Origin: JAEUJM01 sp044221555
Lineage (GTDB): Bacteria; Actinomycetota; Acidimicrobiia; Acidimicrobiales; DATDAH01
NCBI GenBank assembly: GCA_044221555.1
Contig: JBGAOY010000012.1
Location: 62,001 to 126,000, forward strand
Direction: 5' to 3'
Length of the DNA: 64,000 nt
Part shown: piece by piece, positions 46,893 to 54,125 of the stretch
Layout: each line of letters starts with the position of its first letter
How positions within the stretch are numbered: position 1 is the first letter of the stretch
Position numbers and translations under genes: made by a program
Notes under the pieces: generated by a model
The model's input: the letters and a program-made list of their open reading frames with translations, nothing else
The model's database searches: none
Told to the model about the DNA's origin: nothing

Positions 46893-47771
46893 CTACCAGC
46901 GGATGCCGATGGGGTTGACGCTGGGGAGGACGCCGCTCTCGGCGACGGCCTTCGCCAGGGGGCGCAGCAGGCCGTGGAGGCGCTCGGTGTCGGCGGCGCC
47001 CAGCGCCCGCCAGGGCGCGAGGTCGGTCTGGTCGGTGCACAGCTCGATGGAGTCGCGCAGCGAGCGGCCGGCGTCGGTGGCCTCGTCGGGGCGGCCGGGG
47101 ACGAGCAGGCCCCGCTCGGTGAGGCCCGTCTCGGCCGACGCCCAGTCGTCGTCGGTCCAGCCCCGGGCCGGCTGGAGCAGCGAGCGGGGCGGGCCGCCGC
47201 AGGCGGTGGCCAGCACATGGGCCTGGCCGCCGTCGACGTTGGCGGCCAGCAGGGCGGCGTTGTGGCCGTCGCCGCGGAACTCGCGCAGCAGGGTGAGGGC
47301 CTGCCAGAGGACGAGGTGCGGCGCCGCCGGCCAGTCGAGGTCGAGGTGGGCGGCGAAGAACGTGCGGCCCGCCACGGGCGCGGCGTCGGCGGCCCGGCGG
47401 GCCAGGTCGGCGGCCTCGCGCACCTCGGCGCCGTCGAGCAACGAGGGGTCGTCCAGCGTGGATCGCAGCGCCGCGTCCATGCCTTCCAGGCGGGCGGCCC
47501 AGGCGTCGGCCGGGGCGGTGGTCGTCCAGATCTCGGGCACGAGGTGGGCCACGAAGGCCGGCGCGAAGTTGTAGAAGGCGGCGGTGACGACGGGGGCGCC
47601 CACGGGCCCGAGCGGCGCCGCCCGGGTGGCGAAGTAGCCCCGCCAGAACCCTCGCAGGCCGGCGTCGGCCCACGCTGCCACCGACTCGGTGGCGAAGTAG
47701 CCGAGGGCGTGGACGGGCTCGCCGACCGCCCACATCCGCCGGGCCGTGGTGGCGTCGAGTGCGGTGCTCAC
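46893..47771 (-). CDS. SCO6745-family protein, unknown function
   Basis: 292 aa. It resembles the actinobacterial SCO6745 family, recognised by the N-terminal RRMWAVGEPVHALGYFATES, the middle VTAAFYNFAP, and the LLREFRGDGHNAALLAA segment. No enzymatic motif is seen. The family is mostly helical, with a winged-helix-like C-terminal part (GLTERGLL). GTG 47771 is preceded by TAGCGT (47784-47779 on this strand) with a 7-nt gap, suggesting a leaderless mRNA. It is divergent from the toxin-antitoxin pair. Confidence 0.75.
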   Translation of the reverse strand: MSTALDATTARRMWAVGEPVHALGYFATESVAAWADAGLRGFWRGYFATRAAPLGPVGAPVVTAAFYNFAPAFVAHLVPEIWTTTAPADAWAARLEGMDAALRSTLDDPSLLDGAEVREAADLARRAADAAPVAGRTFFAAHLDLDWPAAPHLVLWQALTLLREFRGDGHNAALLAANVDGGQAHVLATACGGPPRSLLQPARGWTDDDWASAETGLTERGLLVPGRPDEATDAGRSLRDSIELCTDQTDLAPWRALGAADTERLHGLLRPLAKAVAESGVLPSVNPIGIRW

Positions 47772-47824
47772 CGCCCCGACGCTACGCGCCTGGTGCTGCC
47801 TCCCTCGACCGGCATCAGTAGATC

Positions 47825-47840
47825 GGACTAGACTTAGTCC
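47825..47840 (+). promoter_or_regulatory. Operator/promoter of the Phd-VapC pair
   Basis: GGACTA-GACT-TAGTCC, a perfect inverted repeat abutting the ATG at 47841. The -10 TAGACT (47829-47834) sits inside it, 6 nt before the ATG, with TCGACC 18 bp upstream as a weak -35. Antitoxin binding here would block transcription. Confidence 0.65.
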
Positions 47841-48086
47841 ATGATCGTCAACATGCACGAGGCCAAGACCCACCTGTCGCGCCTCGTGGCTCGGGCCGCC
47901 GCGGGCGAGGAGATCATCCTCGCGAAGGCCGGCACGCCCATGGCCCGCCTCGTCCCCTACCGAGAGGACGACGGGCCGCGGCCGCTCGGCCTCCTCGGCG
48001 GCACGGTGTGGATCGCCGACGACTTCGACGACACCCCGGCCGAGCTCCTCGATGCGTTCGAGGGTGCCGACGGCGAACGTTCGTGA
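47841..48086 (+). CDS. Phd/YefM-type antitoxin
   Basis: 81 aa. MIVNMHEAKTHLSRLVARA is the typical Phd/YefM DNA-binding N-terminus. The C-terminal part (WIADDFDDTPAELLDAFEG) is the toxin-binding tail of VapC-type pairs. It neutralises the PIN toxin encoded next and probably represses its own promoter through the palindrome overlapping the -10 box. The stop overlaps the toxin start by 4 nt (GTGA), which couples translation. The TAGACT box 6 nt before the ATG fixes the start. Confidence 0.93.
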   Translation: MIVNMHEAKTHLSRLVARAAAGEEIILAKAGTPMARLVPYREDDGPRPLGLLGGTVWIADDFDDTPAELLDAFEGADGERS

Positions 48087-48460
48087 ACCTCCTGCTCGAC
48101 ACCCACGTCCTGCTCTGGGCCCTCGACCAGCCAGAGCAGCTCGATGGGACCGCCCGGGAGGCGATCCGGGACGCCCGGAACCGGGTCGTCGTGAGCGCGG
48201 CGTCGGCCTGGGAGATCGCCATCAAGCGCGGGCTCGGCAAGCTCCGGTTCGAAGCGGACCTCGGCGCGGTGCTCGACGCGGTGGGGTTCGACGCCCTGTC
48301 CATCGGGTTCGAGCATGCCCGGGTCGCCGGCGAGCTGCCCGGCGTCCACCGCGATCCGTTCGACCGCATGCTGGTCGCACAGGCACAGATCGAGGCGCTC
48401 ACCCTCGTCACCCGAGACGTGGTCTTCGCCCGGTACGACGTGCCCACCCTGCCGGCGTAG
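48083..48460 (+). CDS. VapC-type PIN-domain toxin
   Basis: 125-aa PIN ribonuclease. Acidic active-site residues are seen: Asp6 in NLLLDTHVLLW, Glu44 in SAWEIAIK, Asp91 and Asp94 in HRDPFDRMLVAQA, and Asp112 in TRDVVF. The sequence type (LLLDTHVLLWAL, HRDPFDR) is the subgroup usually paired with Phd-like antitoxins. GTG 48083 overlaps the antitoxin stop. It cleaves RNA when freed from antitoxin; the target is unknown. The aguA gene starts 12 bp after its stop on the same strand. Confidence 0.93.
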   Translation: MNLLLDTHVLLWALDQPEQLDGTAREAIRDARNRVVVSAASAWEIAIKRGLGKLRFEADLGAVLDAVGFDALSIGFEHARVAGELPGVHRDPFDRMLVAQAQIEALTLVTRDVVFARYDVPTLPA

Positions 48461-48472
48461 CAAGATGGCGCC

Positions 48473-49525
48473 GTGATCCTGGGTGAGGGAGAGCCGGGGG
48501 CGTCGACGCCCCACACCGACGGGTTGACCATGCCGCCCGAGTGGGCACCGCACGAGCGTTGCGTGATGGCGTGGCCGGCGCGGGCGTCGATGTGGGGCGA
48601 CCAGTTCGCCGCGGCCAAGGACGACCACGCCGAGATCGCCCGCACCATCTCCCGCTACGAGCCCGTGCTGCTTGTGGCCCGGCCCGGAGACGGCGGGGAG
48701 GCGAGCGCCGCCTGCGATGCCGGCAGCTACGACATAGAGGTGGTCGAGTGGCCCATCGACGACTCGTGGGCACGCGACATCGGCGCCCTCGTGGTGGCCG
48801 ACGACGCCGGCCGGCGGGCGGGGGTCGACTTCGCCTTCAACGCGTGGGGTGAGAAGTTCGCCCCCTACGACGAGGACGCCCGCTTCGCGGAGCGCATGTG
48901 CGCCCACCTGGGGCTGGAGCGCTACGAGGCCGACCACCTGGTGCTCGAGGGTGGCTCGGTGTGCGTGGACGGCGCCGGCGGCGTGATCACCACCGAGCAG
49001 TGCCTGCTCCACCCCAACCGCAACCCCGACCTGTCGAAGGACCACCTCGAGGCCGAGCTCGAGTCGTGGCTGGGCGTCGAACGGGTGGTGTGGCTGCCGT
49101 TCGGCCTGGTGGAGGACGCCGACACCGACGGCCACGTCGACAACGTGGCCGCCTGCGTCGGACCGAACGTGGTCGTGGCCCAGACCACCGCCGACCGGCG
49201 CAATCCCAACTACGGGCGCCTGCACCGCAACGTGGAGATGCTCGAGGCCGCCGGCTACGAGGTGCGCCCCATCGACGTGCTCCCCTACGCCGAGGTGGGG
49301 GGCGAGACCGTGGTGGTGCCGCCCACCAACTTCTACCTGGCCAACGGCGCCGCCATCGTCCCGGTGACCGCCGGCGCCGACCTCGACAAGGCCCTCGACG
49401 CCGTGCAGTCGGCCATCCCCGACCGCGAGGTGGTCGGCGTGCCCGGCACCGTCCTCGCCTACGGCGGCGGCGGCGTGCACTGCATCACCCAGCAGGTGCC
49501 GGCGGCGGGGTCGGCGACGCCATGA
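48473..49525 (+). CDS. aguA: Agmatine deiminase
   Basis: Converts agmatine to N-carbamoylputrescine. The 350-aa protein has the PAD-family motifs WPIDDSWARDIG, LEGGSVCVDGAG and DTDGHVDNVA, and the catalytic Cys337 in GGGGVHCITQQVP. MPPEWAPHERCVMAWP is the conserved entry. GTG 48473 gives 19 residues before that entry; ATG 48530 is a shorter alternative. It lies 12 bp after the toxin gene and upstream of aguB, with palindromic repeat copy 3 between them. Confidence 0.93.
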   Translation: MILGEGEPGASTPHTDGLTMPPEWAPHERCVMAWPARASMWGDQFAAAKDDHAEIARTISRYEPVLLVARPGDGGEASAACDAGSYDIEVVEWPIDDSWARDIGALVVADDAGRRAGVDFAFNAWGEKFAPYDEDARFAERMCAHLGLERYEADHLVLEGGSVCVDGAGGVITTEQCLLHPNRNPDLSKDHLEAELESWLGVERVVWLPFGLVEDADTDGHVDNVAACVGPNVVVAQTTADRRNPNYGRLHRNVEMLEAAGYEVRPIDVLPYAEVGGETVVVPPTNFYLANGAAIVPVTAGADLDKALDAVQSAIPDREVVGVPGTVLAYGGGGVHCITQQVPAAGSATP

Positions 49526-49545
49526 GGGCGCCCGCCCGGCGAACC

Positions 49546-49585
49546 GGCACCGGATTTCGGTGCCCTGGCACCGAAATCCGGTGCC
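49546..49585. repeat. Palindromic repeat, copy 3 (variant loop)
   Basis: Perfect 19-bp arms with the same GCACCGGATTTCGGTGC core as copies 1 and 2, but with a 2-nt CT loop. It sits in the 106-bp gap between aguA and aguB, where it may also reduce read-through or shape the mRNA. Confidence 0.93.
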
Positions 49586-49631
49586 AGAACGAAGGGGGTG
49601 CGGGCGATCGTCATCCGGGAGGGTGTCGGCA

Positions 49632-50582
49632 ATGAGCGAGGCCATCCACCTGCTCACCGCAACCGGTGGGGTTCCCGAGTCGCCGGCGCGGGTCGACCCG
49701 CCCGCCCGCTCGCCGTTCCGCATCGGCGCGGTCCAGCACCGCTGGCATCCCGACCCCGACGACCACCGGGCGGCCCTGGCCGAGGGTGTGCGCATGGCCG
49801 CCGCCGAGGGCGCGCAGCTCGTGTGCCTCCAGGAGCTGACCCTGTCGCCCTACTTCGCCATCACCGCCGACGGCCCCGCCGTGGTGGGCGCCGAACCCGA
49901 GGCGCTGCCCGGCGGGCCGACCCACGAGTTCGCCGCGACCATGGCGGCCGAGACCGGGGTCCCCGTCCACGCCTCCCTGTACGAGGCGCCGGCGTCCGGC
50001 GAGGCCGCCGCCGGCGGCCTCGGGTTCAACACCGCCATCGTCGTCACCCCCGACGGCGAGCTGGCGGCGCGCACCCGGAAGCTGCACATCCCCGTCACCG
50101 CGGGCTACTACGAGGACAAGTACTTCCTGCCCGGCGACGGGGGCTACCCCGTCGTGGCGCTGGGCGACGCCCGCTTCGGCTTCCCCACCTGCTGGGACCA
50201 GTGGTTCCCCGAGCTGGCCCGGGCCTACTCGCTGGCCGGCGCGGAGGTGATCGTGTACCCCACGGCCATCGGCAGCGAGCCCGATCACCCGGGGTTCGAC
50301 ACCCAGCCCCTGTGGCAACAGGTGATCACGGGCAACGGCATCGCCAACGGCACCTTCATGGTGGCGGTGAACCGCATCGGGGTCGAACCGCCGCTCACGT
50401 TCTACGGCTCGTCGTTCGTCAGCGACCCCTACGGCCGGGTGCTCGTGCAGGCGCCCCGCGACGAGCCGGCGGTGCTGGTGGCCGACCTCGACCTCGACCA
50501 GCGCCGCGACTGGCTCGACCTGTTCCCCTTCCTCACCACCCGCCGCCCCGACACCTACCGGCCGCTGCTCGACGGCGCCTGA
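49632..50582 (+). CDS. aguB: N-carbamoylputrescine amidase
   Basis: Nitrilase-superfamily enzyme, 316 aa, hydrolysing N-carbamoylputrescine to putrescine, CO2 and ammonia. The Glu-Lys-Cys triad is in CLQELTLSPYF, RKLHIP and FPTCWDQWFPE. Conserved GYYEDKYFLPGD and VNRIG segments support AguB over other branches. About 25 residues precede the catalytic fold. ATG 49632 has GGGAGGG 8 nt upstream. With aguA it completes the arginine-derived putrescine route from agmatine; no arginine decarboxylase is in the window. Confidence 0.92.
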   Translation: MSEAIHLLTATGGVPESPARVDPPARSPFRIGAVQHRWHPDPDDHRAALAEGVRMAAAEGAQLVCLQELTLSPYFAITADGPAVVGAEPEALPGGPTHEFAATMAAETGVPVHASLYEAPASGEAAAGGLGFNTAIVVTPDGELAARTRKLHIPVTAGYYEDKYFLPGDGGYPVVALGDARFGFPTCWDQWFPELARAYSLAGAEVIVYPTAIGSEPDHPGFDTQPLWQQVITGNGIANGTFMVAVNRIGVEPPLTFYGSSFVSDPYGRVLVQAPRDEPAVLVADLDLDQRRDWLDLFPFLTTRRPDTYRPLLDGA

Positions 50583-50700
50583 CCCCCGTTCTCGACGACA
50601 TGGCGCGCGGAATGCGCGCGGCGGGTCGTCGAGTTCGTCGGATCGCGGCGCCGGCGGGGGCTCGGGCGCGCCGTGCGGGGCGCCTCGGTACTGTCTGGGC

Positions 50701-51399
50701 ATGGCGCAGACAGTGGAATTCGCATCCAACGGCAACACCGCGTCGGGGTACCTGGCGGTGCCCGAGGGCGGCAGCGGGCCGGGCCTCCTGGTCATCCAGG
50801 AGTGGTGGGGCCTCAGCCAGAGCCTGAAGGACGTGGCCGACCGGCTGGCGGCGGCGGGCTTCGTGGCCCTGGCGCCCGACCTCTACCACGGCGAGTTGGC
50901 CGACCCCGAGCACCAGGAGATGGACAAGGCCGCCGAGCTCATGAACGCCCTGCCCCCCGACCGGGCCGGGCGCGACATGAGCGGTGCGGTCGACTACCTG
51001 GCGGGGCTCGACGCCGTCACCGGTGACGGGATCGGCGTGGTGGGGTTCTGCATGGGCGGGATGCTCTCGCTGATCATCGCCGCCAACCGGGGCGACACGA
51101 TCAAGGCCGCGGTGCCGTTCTACGGCTTCCCCTCGGGCGACGCCGAGCCCGACTGGTCGGGCCTCACCGCCGTGGTGCGGGGCCACATGGCCGAGAACGA
51201 CGACTTCTTCGGGCCCGACGGGGCCCACGCCCTCGAGGCCAAGCTGCAGGGCCTCGGCAAGGACGTCCAGCTCACGGTGCACCCGGGCACCGGCCACGCC
51301 TTCATGGGCCCCCACAACGCCCTGGGCACCCTCGACCAGCAGTTGGCCGACCGGATCTGGCCCGAGGTGATCGCCTTCCTGCACGGCGAGTTGGGCTGA
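50701..51399 (+). CDS. Dienelactone hydrolase family protein
   Basis: 232-aa alpha/beta hydrolase. The Cys nucleophile is in GFCMGG; the acid in ENDDFFG; the His in GTGHAFMGP. The N-terminus begins with a small beta strand (VEFASNGNTASGYLAVP). Such enzymes open dienelactones or related esters; the substrate here is unknown. TACTGT (50689-50694) is 6 nt before ATG 50701, the same leaderless arrangement as clpB. It is followed by a short 8-bp tandem repeat and then the aminotransferase gene. Confidence 0.88.
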   Translation: MAQTVEFASNGNTASGYLAVPEGGSGPGLLVIQEWWGLSQSLKDVADRLAAAGFVALAPDLYHGELADPEHQEMDKAAELMNALPPDRAGRDMSGAVDYLAGLDAVTGDGIGVVGFCMGGMLSLIIAANRGDTIKAAVPFYGFPSGDAEPDWSGLTAVVRGHMAENDDFFGPDGAHALEAKLQGLGKDVQLTVHPGTGHAFMGPHNALGTLDQQLADRIWPEVIAFLHGELG

Positions 51400-51400
51400 C

Positions 51401-51440
51401 GCAGGGCCGCAGGGCCGCAGTACCGCAGTACCGCAGCACC
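51401..51440. repeat. 8-bp tandem repeat, five units
   Basis: Two GCAGGGCC, two GCAGTACC and one GCAGCACC units directly after the hydrolase stop. It is noncoding and could vary by slippage. Confidence 0.8.
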
Positions 51441-51490
51441 CGTCCGCCGACCGGCGGTCCACGGGAACCAGCACGTCCGGGGGGACACCG

Positions 51491-52828
51491 ATGACCGATC
51501 ACGCCGCAACGGCCACTGCCGACGGGCTGGCCGCCGCCACGGTGCCCCACCTGACGACGGAGCTGCCCGGGCCGAAGGCCCGCGAGTGGCTGGCCCGCGA
51601 CGCCGCGGTGGTCAGTCCGTCGCTGGCCCGCGTCTACGACCTGGTCCCCGCTCGGGGCGCCGGCTGTGTGATCGAGGACGTCGACGGCAACCGCTTCCTC
51701 GACTTCAACGCGGGCATCGCGGTCACCGCGACCGGCCACTGCCACCCCGAGGTCGTCGCCGCGATCGAGCATCAGGCCCACCTCCTGCTGCACTACTGCG
51801 GCAGCGACTGGGCGATGCCCGGGTACACCCAGGTGTGCGAGCGCCTCGCCGCCTCGGTGCCCATCGAGGGCCCGTCGCGGGTGTTCCTGGCCAACTCGGG
51901 CACCGAGGCGGTCGAGGGAGCCATCAAGCTGGCCCGCGCCGCCACCGGCCGCCCCAACGTCATCGCCTTCCTGGGCGCCTTCCACGGCCGGTCGCTCGGG
52001 AGCCTCTCGCTCACCGCCAGCAAGGCGATGTACCGGGGCGGCTTCGGCCCGCTGCAGTCGGGTGTGTACCACGCCCCCTACGGGGTGCCCGGCCACATCG
52101 AAGACGTCATCTTCCGGCACCTCACCGTGCCCGACGACGTCGCCGCGATCATCGTCGAGCCGCTGCAGGGTGAGGGTGGCTACCTGGTGCCACCGCCGGG
52201 CTGGATGGCCGAGCTCCGCGCCCTGTGCGACCGCCACGGCATCGTGCTGGTGGCCGACGAGGTGCAGTCGGGTGTGGGTCGCACCGGGACGATGTGGACC
52301 ATCGAGCAGGACGGCGTGTCGCCCGACGTGGTGCTGGCCGGCAAGGGGCTGGCGTCCGGCCTGCCCCTGGCCGCGGTGATCGGCAGGGCCGACCTGTTCG
52401 CCGCACCGCCGGGTGCCCCGGCGGCACCGTCGCCCGGAGCCGGGGGGTTCGGGCCGGGCCGCCACGGCTCGACCTTCGGCGGCAACGCCGTGGCCTGCGC
52501 CGCGGCGCTGGCCACCCTCGACCTGGTCGAGGACGGTCTGATGCAGAACGCCGCGGCCGTCGGTGCCCACCTCCGGTCTCGGCTCGCGGCGGTGGCGACC
52601 GCCCATCCCGACCAGATCGTCGACGTGCGGGGCCGGGGCCTGATGATCGGCATCGAGCTCGTCGACCACGCCGCCGCCGCCGCCCTCGAGCAGGCCTGCT
52701 TCCACCGTGGCCTGCTGGTGCTCACCTGCGGGCCGGCGGCGGTGCGGATGGCCCCACCACTGGTCGTCACCGAGGCCCAGGCGGACCTGGCGGTGGACAT
52801 CGTCGCCGACGCGCTGGCTGCCTCGTGA
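51491..52828 (+). CDS. Class III aminotransferase (GABA/putrescine-type)
   Basis: 445-aa PLP enzyme. The PLP lysine lies in VVLAGKGLASGLPLAA; IIVEPLQGEGGYLVPP and LVADEVQSGVGRTG are the class III signatures. The residue pattern is closest to 4-aminobutyrate or omega-amino-acid aminotransferases. Its place three genes after aguB fits putrescine or GABA breakdown, but ornithine-type activity cannot be excluded. ATG 51491 has a G-rich RBS (GGGGGGA). The stretch 52829-53089 after it has only short GACGGT repeats and the next promoter. Confidence 0.88.
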   Translation: MTDHAATATADGLAAATVPHLTTELPGPKAREWLARDAAVVSPSLARVYDLVPARGAGCVIEDVDGNRFLDFNAGIAVTATGHCHPEVVAAIEHQAHLLLHYCGSDWAMPGYTQVCERLAASVPIEGPSRVFLANSGTEAVEGAIKLARAATGRPNVIAFLGAFHGRSLGSLSLTASKAMYRGGFGPLQSGVYHAPYGVPGHIEDVIFRHLTVPDDVAAIIVEPLQGEGGYLVPPPGWMAELRALCDRHGIVLVADEVQSGVGRTGTMWTIEQDGVSPDVVLAGKGLASGLPLAAVIGRADLFAAPPGAPAAPSPGAGGFGPGRHGSTFGGNAVACAAALATLDLVEDGLMQNAAAVGAHLRSRLAAVATAHPDQIVDVRGRGLMIGIELVDHAAAAALEQACFHRGLLVLTCGPAAVRMAPPLVVTEAQADLAVDIVADALAAS

Positions 52829-53089
52829 CCCGGCGCCCCGGGCGGGTGCGGGCGTAGGCCGACGCAGGTTCGGTCACGGTCTCTGGGCGGTGCACGGCGC
52901 TGGGTCACGCTCGGACGTGTCCACGCCGCCTTCGCCGCCGCCCGCGACGCGCAGGTCCGTTGCGAGCACGCTGTCTGATCGCTTCGGGCGGCGACGGCGC
53001 CGCCGCCCTTCCGCACGAAGACCCGCCCGTACCGTCGGCGACGGTGACGGTGACGGTGACGCCGGATGTCCGCACGTAGGGTTCGCCGG

Positions 53090-53830
53090 ATGAGCTCAGG
53101 AGCGCGGACGGTGGCCGGCCGGGTGGCGGTGGTCACGGGTGCCGCATCGGGGATCGGGCGGGCGACGGCGGCCCTGTTGGCCGAAGACGGGGCCCTTGTC
53201 GCCGCGTTGGACCGGGAGGAGCCGGAGGCGCCGGCCGGGGGCCGGGCGTGGGCGTGCGACGTGACCGACGGCGGCCAGGTGGATGCCGTGCTGGCCGAGG
53301 TGAGGCGCGCCATGGGGCTCGTCGACATCCTCGTGAACTGCGCCGGCGTTTCCCTGCCGGCGGGCATCGACAGCCCCGACTTCGAGGGCTCGTGGGACGA
53401 GACCCTCGCCGTGAACCTCACCGGCATGGCCCGCACCATCCGGGCCTGCGTCGACGACCTGCGGCGCAACGGCGACGGGCGGGTGGTCAACATCGCGTCC
53501 AGCGAGGCCCTCGGCGCCACCGCCTACCTCTCGGCCTACACCGCCTCGAAGCACGGCGTCGTCGGGCTCTCCAAGGCGCTGGCCGTCGAGCTCGGCCGCT
53601 CGGGGGTCACCGTCAACGCGGTGTGCCCCGGCCCGATCCACACCGGCATGACCGCGCTGATCCCCGACGAGGCCAAGTCCAAGTTCGCACGGCGTCGGGT
53701 GCCCGCGGGCCGCTACGGCGACCCGGCCGAGGTCGCCCACGCCATCTGGTGCCTGGTGCTGCCCGGCGCCTCGTTCGTCAACGGCTCGGTGCTGAGCGTC
53801 GACGGGGGACTCACCGCCCAGAACACCTAA
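53090..53830 (+). CDS. Short-chain dehydrogenase/reductase
   Basis: 246-aa classical SDR. The cofactor loop is TGAASGIG; NCAG replaces the usual NNAG; the catalytic Ser-Tyr-Lys is in NIASSEALGATAYLSAYTASK. An Asp at the end of beta 2 (ALDRE) favours NAD. The end VNGSVLSVDGGLTAQNT is typical of FabG-like enzymes. ATG 53090 is chosen over 53066 because TAGGGT (53077-53082) ends 7 nt before it. It lies downstream of the aminotransferase and could act on a derived aldehyde or ketone. Confidence 0.88.
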   Translation: MSSGARTVAGRVAVVTGAASGIGRATAALLAEDGALVAALDREEPEAPAGGRAWACDVTDGGQVDAVLAEVRRAMGLVDILVNCAGVSLPAGIDSPDFEGSWDETLAVNLTGMARTIRACVDDLRRNGDGRVVNIASSEALGATAYLSAYTASKHGVVGLSKALAVELGRSGVTVNAVCPGPIHTGMTALIPDEAKSKFARRRVPAGRYGDPAEVAHAIWCLVLPGASFVNGSVLSVDGGLTAQNT

Positions 53831-53950
53831 CACTGGCTGCTCCTTCGTCGCAGCGGCTTCGCCATCGGGTTCGTCGGTGGCGCTGCTCCGCTCCGCTGCG
53901 CAACGTGGCCCGGCCCCGTGACCGGCTGCTCGTGCGTCGCAGCGGCTTCG
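53831..53950. repeat. Diverged copies of the 6.8-kb repeat family
   Basis: One full-length relative of the 88-bp unit starts right at the SDR stop (CACTGGCT at 53831), with a second partial one near 53922. Stem arms are CGCAGCGG (53849-53856) and CCGCTGCG (53893-53900), both changed relative to CGGAGCGG/CCGCTCCG at 6.8 kb yet still complementary. Confidence 0.7.
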
Positions 53951-53959
53951 TTGTGCATG

Positions 53960-53980
53960 TTTCGTCGCCAGGCGACGAAA
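53960..53980. terminator. 21-bp perfect palindrome between convergent genes
   Basis: TTTCGTCGCC-A-GGCGACGAAA, between the SDR and the patatin gene, which converge. It may be a bidirectional terminator. The rest of 53981-54125 shows nothing. Confidence 0.55.
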
Positions 53981-54125
53981 AGTGGCCAATGAACCTGAGG
54001 CCTCCCGAGCCGCCGGGTCCCCGACCGTCAGCCTGAGCGTTCGACCGACGTGCGGCCCGATGCCTGATGTCAGCCGGCGGCCGGGCCCTACCGGTCTGAC
54101 ACCGCCGGCCGGGCGCGGGCGGGCG

